Part shown: positions 23,783-33,700 of the stretch, one piece after another
Position numbering within the stretch: position 1 is the first letter of the stretch
Layout: each line of letters begins with the position of its first letter
Origin: Nocardioides sp. Root240
GTDB lineage: Bacteria; Actinomycetota; Actinomycetes; Propionibacteriales; Nocardioidaceae
Reading direction: 5' to 3'
Length of the DNA: 64,000 nt
Assembly: GCF_001428825.1 (NCBI RefSeq)
Contig: NZ_LMIT01000001.1
Span: 179,889-243,888 of the forward strand
Made by a program: the position numbers and the translations under genes
Notes under the pieces: model-generated
The model's input: the letters and a program-made list of their open reading frames with translations, nothing else
What the model was told of the DNA's origin: nothing
Databases searched by the model: none

Positions 23783-24795
23783 GCGCGTGCCTTCCCCAGG
23801 GACTCACCGAGCAGGCCGGAGGGCCGCACGAGGAGGATCAGGACGAGCAGCACGAACGCGACGACGTCCTTCCAGTTCTGGCCGAACAGCGCCGAGCCCC
23901 AGTTCTCCATCACGCCCAGGATGAGACCACCCAGGAGCGCCCCGCGCAGGTTGCCGATGCCGCCCATGACGGCCGCGGTGAACGCCTTGACGCCCAGGAT
24001 GAATCCCGCGTTCTGGCGGGTCACCCCGACCTTCATCATGTAGAGCGTGGCCGCGGCGCCGGCCATCAGGCCGCCGATCAGGAAGGTGAGCTGGACCACG
24101 CGGGTCGGGTTCACGCCCATCAGCGCCGCGGACTCGGGGTCCTGCGCGACAGCGCGGATGCCACGACCGAAGCGGGTACGACGCACGAACTGGTCGAGCG
24201 CGACCATCATCAGCAGCGCGGCGACGATGATCACCAGGTCGACGTCGGAGAGCGTGTAGCCGCCGATGGTGAGGATGTCGTGCTCGCGGATCGTCACCGG
24301 GTTGGTGTAGACGTCTCGGGCCTTGCCCGGGGCGACGTAGTCCGCGAGGTTGTCGTCGAGGCCGAAGACCTCGGCGAAGCGGTCGCGCAGGCCCATGGCC
24401 TCGGCGAGCGCGAAGGACGCACCGATGGCGGAGATCAGCGCGATCAGCTTGGGTGCGTTCTTGTTCATCAACGGGCGGTAGGCCAGCCGTTCGAGCAGCA
24501 GTGCCACGCCCGCTGACAGCGCACAGGCCGCGACCAGGGCGACCAGCAGGACTGGGACGGCCTCACCGAGGCTCCAGGTCGCGCTGCCGGTGCCGTGCAG
24601 CAGGATGAAGACCCACGCGACGGCGAAGGTGCCGTACATGAAGACCTCGGAGTGCGCGAAGTTGATGAGCTGCAGCACGCCGTAGACCATCGTGTAGCCG
24701 AGCGCGATGAGCGCGTAGATCGCACCGAAGACGAGCCCACCCATGGTGTAGCTCAAGAAGTTCTCGGGGCTACCGAAAAGGTTGCCGAAGTCCAA
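23779..24795 (-). CDS. livH: Branched-chain amino acid ABC transporter permease LivH
   Basis: This 338-residue permease has about eight hydrophobic segments, the LivH opening GLVFGAIYALIALGYTMVYG and the loop GRGIRAVAQDPESAALMGVN. It starts at a TTG (24795) preceded by GGAGG at 8 nt. The rare start may lower its yield relative to the binding protein. It lies 85 bp downstream of livK, separated by a strong hairpin. Confidence 0.9.
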   Translation of the reverse strand: MDFGNLFGSPENFLSYTMGGLVFGAIYALIALGYTMVYGVLQLINFAHSEVFMYGTFAVAWVFILLHGTGSATWSLGEAVPVLLVALVAACALSAGVALLLERLAYRPLMNKNAPKLIALISAIGASFALAEAMGLRDRFAEVFGLDDNLADYVAPGKARDVYTNPVTIREHDILTIGGYTLSDVDLVIIVAALLMMVALDQFVRRTRFGRGIRAVAQDPESAALMGVNPTRVVQLTFLIGGLMAGAAATLYMMKVGVTRQNAGFILGVKAFTAAVMGGIGNLRGALLGGLILGVMENWGSALFGQNWKDVVAFVLLVLILLVRPSGLLGESLGKARA

Positions 24796-24820
24796 AGGAG
24801 TTCCCTCCGCCGTTGTGCTC

Positions 24821-24855
24821 GACTGTGGCCGGGGGCCAGGCCCCCGGCCACAGTC
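24821..24855 (-). terminator. Intercistronic hairpin between livK and livH
   Basis: A 15-bp stem (GACTGTGGCCGGGGG and its complement) with a 5-nt loop lies between the livK stop and the livH TTG. Such hairpins after binding-protein genes commonly cause partial termination or protect the upstream mRNA, giving more binding protein than permease. No T-run follows. Confidence 0.65.
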
Positions 24856-24880
24856 AGGTCAGTCCCTCAGTGGACCCGGA

Positions 24881-26002
24881 TCACTTGATCTCTTCGGGGT
24901 TCTCCACGTCGAGGGCGCCGTCCTTCACGAAGTAGGCGTAGATCGCCGACTCCTTGATGTCGCCCTTGTCGTCGAAGGCGATCGGGCCGCTCACGCCGTC
25001 GCCGGTGTAGGAGCCGATGAACTCGTTGATCTCCTGGCCGTCGGACGCGCCGTCCTTGATCGCGGCGAGGAAGATGTTCGTCGCGTCGTAGGCCTGCGTG
25101 GCGTAGAGACCGGACGCACCGAAGTCGGCCGGAGCCGGCGCGGCGGGAGCGGACAGGACCGCGCCCTCGGCGCCCTCGGCACCCGCGACCTTCACGAAGT
25201 TCGGGTCCTCGGAGCCGTCGCCCGACATGAAGGTGCCCTTGAAGCCACCCTGGCGCAGCTGCTTGGCGAGCAGGCCGGCCTCGGTGTAGTAGCCGCCGTA
25301 GAAGACCGCGTCGGCACCGGACGACTTCACGCCCTGGACGATGGCGGACATGTTCGTGTCACCGACCGAGATCTGGTCGGAGTCGACGAGCGCGTCGCCG
25401 AGGGAGTCCTTGACCTTGCCGGCCAGGCCCTTCGAGTAGTCCTGGCCGTCGTCGACGACGAAGACCTTCTTGGCACCGACGGTCTCGGTGAGGTACTTGG
25501 CGTCCGCCGCACCCTGCGCGTCGTCGTTGCCGATGACGCGGTGCCAGGTCGTCCAGCCCTGCTCGGTGATGGTCACGTTGGTGGCCGACGGCGAGATCGA
25601 CGGGAGACCCGACTCGAAGAAGGTCTTGCCGGTGGCGAGGGACTCGCCCGAGAAGCCGGGGCCGACGAGGCCGACGATCGAGTCGTCGTTGATGATCTGC
25701 GTCGCGAGGGCCGGCGCCTTGTCGGGGCTGCCCTGCGAGTCGAACGTCTTCAGGTTGATCTTGCAGTCCGCGTTGTCGGCGTTGTACTCCTTCAGCGCCA
25801 GGTTGATGCCGTTGACCATGTTCTGGCCGAGGGCGCCGGCGTCACCGGTCAGCGCGCCGAGGAACGCGAGGTTCTTGCCACAGAGGTTGCCGCCTCCGGC
25901 GTTCGTGTCGTCGTCGCCGCTGTCGTCGGAACCGCAGGCGGTCATGGAGAGGCTGAGGGCCAGCACCGCGATGCTCGCTCCGAATACCTTGTTACGCGTC
26001 AA
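24881..26002 (-). CDS. livK: Branched-chain amino acid ABC transporter substrate-binding lipoprotein
   Basis: The 373-residue protein has a lipoprotein signal with lipobox MTAC (residues 20-23), an acidic linker (GSDDSGDDDTN) and a Leu/Ile/Val-type periplasmic binding domain (FLGALTGDAGALGQNM; VGLVGPGFSGESLAT). It starts at a TTG (26002), with GGGAG 6 nt upstream. It is first in the liv operon, followed by livH, livM, livG and livF. A possible TAGGTT -10 box lies about 70 nt upstream (26072-26077). Confidence 0.92.
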   Translation of the reverse strand: MTRNKVFGASIAVLALSLSMTACGSDDSGDDDTNAGGGNLCGKNLAFLGALTGDAGALGQNMVNGINLALKEYNADNADCKINLKTFDSQGSPDKAPALATQIINDDSIVGLVGPGFSGESLATGKTFFESGLPSISPSATNVTITEQGWTTWHRVIGNDDAQGAADAKYLTETVGAKKVFVVDDGQDYSKGLAGKVKDSLGDALVDSDQISVGDTNMSAIVQGVKSSGADAVFYGGYYTEAGLLAKQLRQGGFKGTFMSGDGSEDPNFVKVAGAEGAEGAVLSAPAAPAPADFGASGLYATQAYDATNIFLAAIKDGASDGQEINEFIGSYTGDGVSGPIAFDDKGDIKESAIYAYFVKDGALDVENPEEIK

Positions 26003-26168
26003 GACTTTCTCCCGCTTCCTTACTCGAGCCGGGGGCAGCGGTCGCTGACCTCGGACGTGTCCTGCCGCGGGAACCTACACCGGCTCAGGGGTGGGCGGAA
26101 GCAACTCGACGGCTCAGGAGCAGAATCCTGACGAATCTGTTACCTGAGAGCCGGGTCACACGGATTTT

Positions 26169-26786
26169 TTACGCGTTCGACGCCCCAGGGACACCGTGGG
26201 TGACCACGCCGTCGGCTACCTCGCGCATCGACATGCGCAGGTCCATCGCGGTCTTCTGGATCCACCGGAAGGCCTCCGGCTCGGTCAGCGAGAGCTGCTC
26301 CTGGAGGATGCCCTTCGCCCGGTCGACCGCCTTGCGGGTCTCCAGCCGCTCGGTGAGGTCGGCGACCTCGTTCTCGAGCTGGCGGATCTCGGCGAACCGG
26401 CTGACCGCCATCTCGATCGCCGGCACCAGGTCGCTCTGCGAGAACGGCTTCACGAGGTACGACATCGCCCCCGCCTCGCGCGCCCGCTCGACCAGCTCGC
26501 GCTGGGAGAAGGCCGTCAGCATGACCACCGGCGCGATCCGCTGGCCCGCGATCGCCTCGGCCGCCGCGATGCCGTCGAGCACGGGCATCTTGACGTCGAG
26601 GATCACGAGGTCGGGACGCAGCTCCTCGGCCAGCTCGATCGCCTTCTGCCCGTCGCCGGCCTGGCCCACGACGTCGTACCCCTCCTCGACGAGCATCTCG
26701 GCGAGGTCCATCCGGATCAGGGTCTCGTCCTCCGCGATCACCACGGTGCGGCGCGAGGGCTGGGGGGCGGCGGCGGTCTCGGTCAC
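26169..26786 (-). CDS. pdtaR: ANTAR-domain response regulator, PdtaR-like
   Basis: This is a 205-residue regulator with an N-terminal receiver domain (phospho-acceptor Asp64 in VILDVKMP; conserved Lys in YLVKPFS), a coiled linker and a C-terminal ANTAR RNA-binding domain (about residues 139-190; KAVDRAKGILQEQ). ANTAR proteins bind paired hairpins in nascent RNA and prevent termination. The actinobacterial PdtaR is phosphorylated by the kinase PdtaS, which is not encoded in the window. The GTG start has a leaderless box 6 nt upstream. Confidence 0.92.
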   Translation of the reverse strand: MTETAAAPQPSRRTVVIAEDETLIRMDLAEMLVEEGYDVVGQAGDGQKAIELAEELRPDLVILDVKMPVLDGIAAAEAIAGQRIAPVVMLTAFSQRELVERAREAGAMSYLVKPFSQSDLVPAIEMAVSRFAEIRQLENEVADLTERLETRKAVDRAKGILQEQLSLTEPEAFRWIQKTAMDLRMSMREVADGVVTHGVPGASNA

Positions 26787-26792
26787 GGGACA

Positions 26793-26798
26793 AGGCTA
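26793..26798 (-). promoter_or_regulatory. Candidate leaderless -10 box (pdtaR)
   Basis: TAGCCT on the minus strand ends 6 nt before the GTG at 26786. The only bases between are TGTCCC, so there is no Shine-Dalgarno sequence. Confidence 0.45.
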
Positions 26799-26855
26799 TC
26801 GGCCCGCCCGATGTCGGGGCGGGGCGCCGCCTCGGCTACGGTTTCGGGTGCAACC

Positions 26856-26931
26856 GCCCCGGTAGCCCAACGGCAGAGGCCCGGCTCTCAAACAGCCGTC
26901 AGTGTGGGTTCGAATCCCACCCGGGGCACCA
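26856..26931 (+). tRNA. tRNA with CAA anticodon (Leu by codon), class I shape
   Basis: A full cloverleaf folds: acceptor GCCCCGG/CCGGGGC, T8 and A9, a D arm with G18-G19 (fourth D pair C-A mismatched), anticodon stem CGGCT/AGCCG with loop CTCAAAC (anticodon CAA at 26889-26891), a variable loop of only 5 nt (TCAGT), T arm GTGGG/CCCAC with TTCGAAT, discriminator A73 and an encoded CCA. CAA reads the Leu codon UUG, but bacterial leucine tRNAs normally have a long variable arm. The amino acid it carries is therefore uncertain. Confidence 0.8.
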
Positions 26932-26972
26932 TCGCCCTTCGATGTGTCGGACCCTCGTCCGACGGTCGAGCC

Positions 26973-27722
26973 GTGTACTCGGAACACGTTCGACAACAGG
27001 CACGCGAGTTGCGTGCCCGTGGACTCACTTGGCAAGCCGTGGCGACGGAGCTGGGCGTCAGCGTCTCGGCCGTATTGGCATGGGACCGAGATCCCCACGC
27101 GTGGGCCCGAAGACTCAGCGAGTGCCCACGTTGCGGAGACGCACCGCTCGACAGCCCTGCGTACTCAGCATTGCTCGGCTACTACCTCGGGGACGGGCAC
27201 ATCGCGAGAGCCGCGCGCTACTACGCGCTGAGGGTCGCCTGCGACACGACCTACCCCGGCATCATCAACGATGTCACGGACTGCATCACGAAGGTGCGGC
27301 CAGGGGCGCGGGTGTTTCTTGTCCGCAGGCCCGGATGTATCAACGTTCAAGCCCACTGGCAGCACTGGGCGTGCCTGTTCCCTCAACACGGTCGCGGCCC
27401 GAAGCACGAACGTCCGATCGTGCTCGCGAGCTGGCAGCAGGCGATCGTCGAGGACCACCCCGGACCGTTCCTCCGCGGGCTGTTCCACTCGGACGGCTGC
27501 CGTGCGAACAACTGGACCCGCCGCACGGTCGCCGGCGAGCCGAAGATCTACCGCTACCCGCGCTGGCAGTTCGTCAACGCGTCGCAGGACATCCGCGAAC
27601 TCTGCTGCTGGGCTCTCGACCTGGTCGAGATCCCGTGGCGCCCGTCCAACACCCGAACGATCAGCGTGTCCCGTCGCGAGGCGGTGGCGCGGCTGGACGA
27701 GCTGATCGGTCCTAAGACGTGA
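26973..27722 (+). CDS. Solitary LAGLIDADG homing-endonuclease-like protein with HTH
   Basis: The 249-residue protein has an N-terminal helix-turn-helix (about residues 5-38; RGLTWQAVATELGVSVSAVL), a CPRC pair (51-54) and two LAGLIDADG-like helices: SALLGYYLGDGHI (65-77) and FLRGLFHSDGCR (166-177), each with the expected acidic residue. Related single-ORF proteins occur across actinobacteria, and none that I know of has a proven target. It begins 41 bp after the unusual tRNA, at a GTG, and runs toward pyk with an 8-bp gap. No intron or intein host surrounds it, so it is free-standing. Confidence 0.7.
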   Translation: MYSEHVRQQARELRARGLTWQAVATELGVSVSAVLAWDRDPHAWARRLSECPRCGDAPLDSPAYSALLGYYLGDGHIARAARYYALRVACDTTYPGIINDVTDCITKVRPGARVFLVRRPGCINVQAHWQHWACLFPQHGRGPKHERPIVLASWQQAIVEDHPGPFLRGLFHSDGCRANNWTRRTVAGEPKIYRYPRWQFVNASQDIRELCCWALDLVEIPWRPSNTRTISVSRREAVARLDELIGPKT

Positions 27723-27730
27723 ACCTTCGC

Positions 27731-29194
27731 CTACTTCCTCCGGTACGCCGGCGCGACCTCGTTGATCGCGTCACCCATCCGGTGGATGCGCAGCGCGTTG
27801 GTCGAGCCGGGGATGCCGGGCGGGCTGCCGGCGACGATGACGACGAGGTCGCCTTCCTTGACCCGGCCGATGCGGAGCAGCTCCTCGTCGACCTGGCGGA
27901 CCATCTCGTCGGTGTGCTCGACGGTCGAGGTCTGGAAGGCCTCGACGCCCCAGGTCACGGCGAGCTGGGAACGGGAACGGGCCTCGGGGGTGAAGGCGAG
28001 GACCGGGATCGAGCTGCGCAGCCGGGCGAGGCGCCGGGCCGAGTCGCCGGACTGGGTGAAGGCGACGACGTACTTCGCGCCGACGCGCTCGGCGACCTCC
28101 TCCGCGGCCTTGGTGATCACGCCACCGCGGGTGTGCGGGTCCCACTCGATGCGGCCGAAGCGGCTGAAGGTGTCGTCGACGAGTGCGTGCTCCTCGGTGG
28201 CCGAGATGATCCGCGCCATCGTCTCGACCGTGTGGATGGGGTGCTCCCCCACACCGGTCTCGCCCGACAGCATCACGGCGTCGGCGCCGTCGAGCACCGC
28301 GTTGGCGACGTCACTGGCCTCGGCTCGGGTCGGCGCGGGGCTGGTGATCATCGACTCCAGCATCTGGGTGGCGACGATCACGGGCTTCGCGTTGCGCCGG
28401 GCGGCGACGATGATCTTCTTCTGGAGGAAGGGCACCTCCTCCAGCGGGCACTCCACGCCGAGGTCGCCGCGGGCGACCATGAAGGCGTCGAAGGCGGAGA
28501 CGACCTCGTCGAGGTTCTCGATGGCCTGCGGCTTCTCGATCTTCGCGATGACGGGGAGCATGATCCCCTCCTCGCGCATGATGACGCGCACGTCCTCGGC
28601 GTCCTTGGCGTTGCGCACGAAGCTCAGCGCGATGAAGTCGACACCGAGGCGCAGGGCGAAGCGCAGGTCGGTGATGTCCTTCTCCGACAGTGCCGGGACG
28701 GAGACCGCGACGCCGGGCAGGTTGATGCCCTTGTTGTTGCTGACCTTGCCGCCGACCAGGACCTCGGTGACGACGTCGGTGCCGTCGACGACCTCGACCA
28801 CCCGGAGGCGGACCTTGCCGTCGTCGATCAGCAGCGGGTCGCCGGGGGCGACGTCGCCGGGCAGTCCCTTGTACGTCGTCCCGCAGATCTCGGCGTTGCC
28901 GTCGACGTCGCGGGTGGTGATCGTCCAGCGCTGGCCGCGGGCCAGGGTCGTGGGCCCTCCGGAGAACCGCTCGAGCCGGATCTTCGGGCCCTGCAGGTCG
29001 GCGAGGATGCCGACGCCGTGGCCGCTGGCGTCGGACGCCTCGCGCACCAGACGGTAGACCTCGGCGTGGTCCGCGTGGGAGCCGTGGCTCATGTTGAGGC
29101 GCGCGACGTCCATGCCGGCGTAGACCAGCTCGCGGATCCTCCGCTCCGAGCTGGTGGCCGGGCCGAGGGTGCACACGATCTTGGCTCTTCGCAC
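27731..29194 (-). CDS. pyk: Pyruvate kinase
   Basis: The 487-residue enzyme has the classical features: an N-terminal MRRAKIVCTLGPATSS with Arg and Lys for phosphate contact, NMSHG, the metal site VARGDLGVE, the pyruvate kinase helix (KPVIVATQMLESM) and DAVMLSGETGVGEHP. It converts phosphoenolpyruvate and ADP to pyruvate and ATP. The GTG start has TAGGGT 6 nt upstream and no ribosome-binding site. It lies downstream of gltBD, separated from it by a strong terminator. Confidence 0.96.
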   Translation of the reverse strand: MRRAKIVCTLGPATSSERRIRELVYAGMDVARLNMSHGSHADHAEVYRLVREASDASGHGVGILADLQGPKIRLERFSGGPTTLARGQRWTITTRDVDGNAEICGTTYKGLPGDVAPGDPLLIDDGKVRLRVVEVVDGTDVVTEVLVGGKVSNNKGINLPGVAVSVPALSEKDITDLRFALRLGVDFIALSFVRNAKDAEDVRVIMREEGIMLPVIAKIEKPQAIENLDEVVSAFDAFMVARGDLGVECPLEEVPFLQKKIIVAARRNAKPVIVATQMLESMITSPAPTRAEASDVANAVLDGADAVMLSGETGVGEHPIHTVETMARIISATEEHALVDDTFSRFGRIEWDPHTRGGVITKAAEEVAERVGAKYVVAFTQSGDSARRLARLRSSIPVLAFTPEARSRSQLAVTWGVEAFQTSTVEHTDEMVRQVDEELLRIGRVKEGDLVVIVAGSPPGIPGSTNALRIHRMGDAINEVAPAYRRK

Positions 29195-29200
29195 GTTCCA

Positions 29201-29206
29201 ACCCTA
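29201..29206 (-). promoter_or_regulatory. Candidate leaderless -10 box (pyk)
   Basis: TAGGGT on the minus strand ends 6 nt before the pyk GTG. It lies downstream of the gltBD terminator, as expected for an independent promoter. Confidence 0.5.
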
Positions 29207-29224
29207 TCGGTGACCGACGGGTAG

Positions 29225-29273
29225 AAAAAGTCGAATCGACGCAAACTTCGGATGAAGTCTGCGCCGATTCGAC
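29225..29273 (-). terminator. Rho-independent terminator of gltBD
   Basis: Read on the minus strand, an 18-pair stem (9, 4 and 5 pairs interrupted by two A-C mismatches; GTCGAATCG outer arm) with a 4-nt loop is followed by CTTTTT. It lies about 20 bp after the gltD stop and before the pyk promoter. It is the clearest classical terminator in the window. Confidence 0.85.
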
Positions 29274-29293
29274 GGAGTGGTGCAGGTGCGGGG

Positions 29294-30763
29294 TCAGACC
29301 ACCAGCGGACGCGCGGTCGGCGGGATCGGGGCGGGCAGCCGGGTGCTGCCGGTGAGGAACTTGTCCACCCCGGCGGCGGCCGCACGGCCCTCCGCGATCG
29401 CCCACACGATGAGCGACTGGCCACGACCGGCGTCACCGGCGACGAAGACGCCGTCGACGTTGGTCGCGTAGTCGTTGTCGCGCTTGATGTTGCCGCGCTC
29501 GTCGAGCTCGACGCCGAGCTGCTCGACCAGGCCGGGCTGCTCCGGGCCGACGAAGCCCATCGCGAACAGCACCAGGTCGGCCGGGATCTCCCGCTCGGTG
29601 CCCTCGTGCTCGACCAGCTTGCCGCCCTCGAACGAGACCTCGACCAGGCGCAGCGCCCGGACGTTGCCCTCGTCGTCGCCGAGGAACTCCTTGGTGGAGA
29701 CGGCGTAGACGCGCTCGCCGCCCTCCTCGTGCGCGGAGGAGACCCGGTAGGTCATCGGGTACGTCGGCCACGGCTGACCGTCGGGACGGTCCTCCGTGGG
29801 CTGCGGCATGATCTCGAGCTGGGTGATCGAGGTCGCACCCTGGCGGGTGGAGGTGCCGAGGCAGTCGGCGCCCGTGTCACCGCCACCGATGATGACGACG
29901 TGCTTGCCGTCAGCACGGATCTGGCCCTCGACCTCCTCGCCGAGTGCGACGCGGTTGGCCTGCGGCAGGAACTCCATCGCCTGGTGGATGCCCTTGAGCT
30001 CGCGCCCGGGCACCGGCAGGTCACGCGGGACGGTCGAGCCGACCGCGATCACGACGGCGTCGTAGCGGTCCTTGAGCGCGGTGCCGGTCAGGTTGCCCCG
30101 GCCCACCTCCACGCCGGAGCGGAAGACCGTGCCCTCGCGCTTCATCTGCTCGAGGCGCTTGTCGAGGTGCTTCTTCTCCATCTTGAACTCGGGGATGCCG
30201 TAGCGCAGCAGCCCGCCGGGCTTGTCGGCCCGCTCGTAGACGGCCACGGTGTGGCCGGCCCGGGTGAGCTGCTGGGCGGCGGCGAGGCCCGCCGGGCCCG
30301 AGCCGATGACCGCGACCGTGCGGCCCGAGAGCCACTCCGGCGGCTGCGGCCGCACGAAGCCGGACTCGAAGGCCTTGTCGATGATCGAGACCTCGATGTT
30401 CTTGATCGTCACCGCCGGCTGGTTGATGCCGAGCACGCACGCGGTCTCGCAGGGCGCCGGGCAGAGGCGACCGGTGAACTCCGGGAAGTTGTTGGTCGCG
30501 TGCAGGCGCTCGATCGCGCCCTCCCAGTCGTCGCGCCAGACCAGGTCGTTCCACTCCGGGATGATGTTGCCCAGGGGGCAGCCGGAGTGACAGAACGGGA
30601 TGCCGCAGTCCATGCAGCGGCTGGCCTGGACGCTGATGATCGGCAGCAGTGCGCGACCGATCCCGCCCGGGTAGACCTCGTTCCAGTCGCCCACCCGCTC
30701 GTCCACCGGACGACGGGAAGCCACCTCACGCGTGTTCTTCAGGAAGCCCTTCGGGTCAGCCAT
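29294..30763 (-). CDS. gltD: Glutamate synthase small (beta) subunit
   Basis: The 489-residue flavoprotein has two N-terminal iron-sulphur Cys clusters ([27 protein letters not shown]), a FAD-binding loop ([14 protein letters not shown]) and a NADPH-binding loop ([13 protein letters not shown]). It passes electrons from NADPH to the large subunit for glutamate formation. The ATG has GGAGG immediately upstream and overlaps the gltB end by 8 bp, so the two subunits are coupled. Transcription ends at the terminator just downstream. Confidence 0.96.
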   Translation of the reverse strand: MADPKGFLKNTREVASRRPVDERVGDWNEVYPGGIGRALLPIISVQASRCMDCGIPFCHSGCPLGNIIPEWNDLVWRDDWEGAIERLHATNNFPEFTGRLCPAPCETACVLGINQPAVTIKNIEVSIIDKAFESGFVRPQPPEWLSGRTVAVIGSGPAGLAAAQQLTRAGHTVAVYERADKPGGLLRYGIPEFKMEKKHLDKRLEQMKREGTVFRSGVEVGRGNLTGTALKDRYDAVVIAVGSTVPRDLPVPGRELKGIHQAMEFLPQANRVALGEEVEGQIRADGKHVVIIGGGDTGADCLGTSTRQGATSITQLEIMPQPTEDRPDGQPWPTYPMTYRVSSAHEEGGERVYAVSTKEFLGDDEGNVRALRLVEVSFEGGKLVEHEGTEREIPADLVLFAMGFVGPEQPGLVEQLGVELDERGNIKRDNDYATNVDGVFVAGDAGRGQSLIVWAIAEGRAAAAGVDKFLTGSTRLPAPIPPTARPLVV

Positions 30764-33700
30764 GGAGCACCTCCATCACCTTGTTCGCGGTCTGGTCGTC
30801 GTCCAGCCCCTCGGCCTTCGCCTCGGCCTGGACCGCCAGGACCTTCGCGTAGTCGCGCGGCATGACCTCGGTGAACCGCGGCAGTGCGGCCTCCCAGTCG
30901 GCCAGCAGCGCCTCGGCGACCTCGGAGCCGGTCTCCTCGAAGTGCTTGCGCACGATGCCCTCGAGCTCACCGGCGTACTCGGCGCTCACCGGACGCAGGT
31001 CGACGAGCTCGCCGTTGACCCGGAAGTCCTTGAGGTCGAGCACCCAGGCGATGCCGCCCGACATGCCGGCCGCGAAGTTGCGCCCGGTCTTGCCGAGGAC
31101 GACGACCCGGCCGCCGGTCATGTACTCGCAGCCGTGGTCGCCCACGCCCTCGGTGACGACGGTGGCACCGGAGTTGCGCACGCAGCACCGCTCGCCGACG
31201 CCGCCGCGGATGAAGATCTCACCCGAGGTCGCGCCGTAGGCGATGGTGTTGCCCGCGATGATGTGCTCCTCGGCCCGGAAGCCGGCAGCACGGTCGGGCC
31301 GGATCGCGATCCGGCCACCGGAGAGGCCCTTGCCGACGTAGTCGTTGGCGTCGCCCTCGAGCCGCAGCGTGATGCCCTTCGGCACGAACGCACCGAGCGA
31401 CTGGCCCGCCGACCCGACGAAGGTCAGGTCGATGGTGCCGTCGGGCAGGCCCGCGCCGCCGTACTTCTTGGTGACCTCGTGGCCGAGGATCGTGCCGACG
31501 GTGCGGTTGACGTTGCGGATCTGCAGCTGGGCACGCACCGGCTCGCCCGACTCGATGGCCGCGGCCGCGAGCGGGAGGATCTCGGTGACGTCCAGCGACT
31601 TCTCCAGGGCGTGGTCCTGGGTGCCGGTGTTGCGCAGGTCCTGGTCGGGGAAGTGGGTCGCGGCGATGTCGACCTTGTGCAGGATCGGCGCCAGGTCGAG
31701 ACCCTGCGCCTTCCAGTGGTTGACGGCCTCGACGGTGTCGAGCACCTCGACCTGGCCGATGGCCTCCTCGATCGACCGGAAGCCCAGCTGCGCGAGCAGC
31801 TCACGGACCTCCTCGGCGATGAACTCGAAGAAGTTGACGACGTACTCGGCCTTGCCGCTGAACCGCGACCGCAGGGTCGGGTTCTGCGTCGCAACGCCCA
31901 CCGGGCAGGTGTCGAGGTGGCAGACCCGCATCAGGATGCAGCCCGAGACCACCAGCGGGGCGGTCGCGAAGCCGAACTCCTCGGCGCCGAGCAGCGCCGC
32001 GATGACGACGTCACGACCGGTCTTCAGCTGGCCGTCGGTCTGCACGACGATGCGGTCGCGCAGGCCGTTGAGCAGCAGGGTCTGCTGGGTCTCGGCGAGG
32101 CCGAGCTCCCAGGGACCGCCGGCGTGCTTGAGCGAGGTGAGCGGCGAGGCGCCCGTGCCGCCGTCGTGGCCGGAGACCAGGACGACGTCCGCGTGCGCCT
32201 TCGACACACCGGCCGCCACCGTGCCGACGCCGACCTCGGAGACCAGCTTCACGTGGACGCGGGCCGACGGGTTGGCGTTCTTGAGGTCGTGAATCAGCTG
32301 CGCCAGGTCCTCGATCGAGTAGATGTCGTGGTGCGGCGGCGGGCTGATCAGGCCCACGCCCGGCGTGGAGTGGCGGGTCTTCGCGACCCACGGGTACACC
32401 TTGTTGCCGGGCAACTGGCCGCCCTCGCCGGGCTTGGCGCCCTGCGCCATCTTGATCTGGATGTCGTCGGCGTTGGTGAGGTACTCGCTCGTGACGCCGA
32501 AGCGGCCCGACGCGACCTGCTTGATCGCGCTGCGGCGCTCGGGGTCGTGGAGACGGTCCGCGTCCTCGCCGCCCTCACCGGTGTTGGACTTGGCGCCCAG
32601 CCGGTTCATGGCGATCGCGAGGGTCTCGTGGGCCTCGCGCGAGATGGAGCCGTACGACATGGCGCCGGTCGAGAACCGCTTGACGATCGCCGACACCGGC
32701 TCGACCTCGTCGATCGGGATCGGCGTACGGCCGAACGCACCGGCGTCCTTGAACCTGAACAGCCCGCGCAGCGTCATCAGCTTCTCGGACTGCTCGTCCA
32801 CGGCCGACGTGTACTGCTTGAAGATGTCGTAGCGACCGGTCCGCGTGGAGTGCTGCAGGCGGAACACCGTCTCCGGGTTGAAGAGGTGCGGCTCGCCCTC
32901 GCGACGCCACTGGTACTCGCCACCGATCTCGAGCTCGCGGTGCGCGGGCGCGATGCCGGCCGGCGGGTACGCCTTGGCGTGGCGCGCGGCCACCTCGGTC
33001 GCGATGACGTCGAGCTCGACGCCGCCCAGCTTGGAGGTGGTGCCGGTGAAGTACTTGTCGACGACCGTCTGCGAGAGACCGATGCACTCGAAGATCTGCG
33101 CACCCGTGTACGACGCCACGGTGCTCACGCCGATCTTCGACATCACCTTCACGACGCCCTTGCCGAGCGCCTTGATCAGGTTCTTGACGGCCTGCTCGGG
33201 CTCGGTCTTGACGTAGTAGCCCTCGCGAGCGAGGTCCTCGACCGTCTCCATGGCGAGGTACGGGTTGACCGCGGCCGCGCCGTAGCCGACCAGCAGGGCC
33301 ACGTGGTGGACCTCGCGGACGTCACCGGCCTCGACGAGGAGGCCGACCTGGGTGCGGGTCTTCTCGCGGACCAGGTGGTGGTGGACCGCACCCGTCAGCA
33401 GCAGCGACGGGATCGGCGCGAGGTCGGCCGTGGAGTGGCGGTCGGACAGCACGATGATGCGCGCACCACCGGCGATCGCCTCCGACACCTCCTGGCAGAT
33501 CTCGTCGATGCGGGCAGCCATCGCCGCACCGCCGCCGTGGACGTCGTAGAGGCCGCGGGAGACGTGGGTGATGAAGCCCGGGTGGTCGCCCTCACGGTTG
33601 ATGTGGCGGATCTTGGCCAGGTCGTCGTTGGAGATGACCGGGAACGGCAGCGAGATCTGCCGGCACGAGGCCGCCGTCGGCTGGAGCAGGTTGGCCTCCG

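Noticed and set aside
26839..26972. An integrated element at the tRNA with an att site
   Set aside because: No integrase gene and no second copy of the tRNA 3' end is visible within the window.
26196..27722. A fusion of sequence antisense to pdtaR, the tRNA and the LAGLIDADG protein
   Set aside because: The first part reads through pdtaR in antisense and then through the tRNA gene. The real gene begins near the GTG at 26973.
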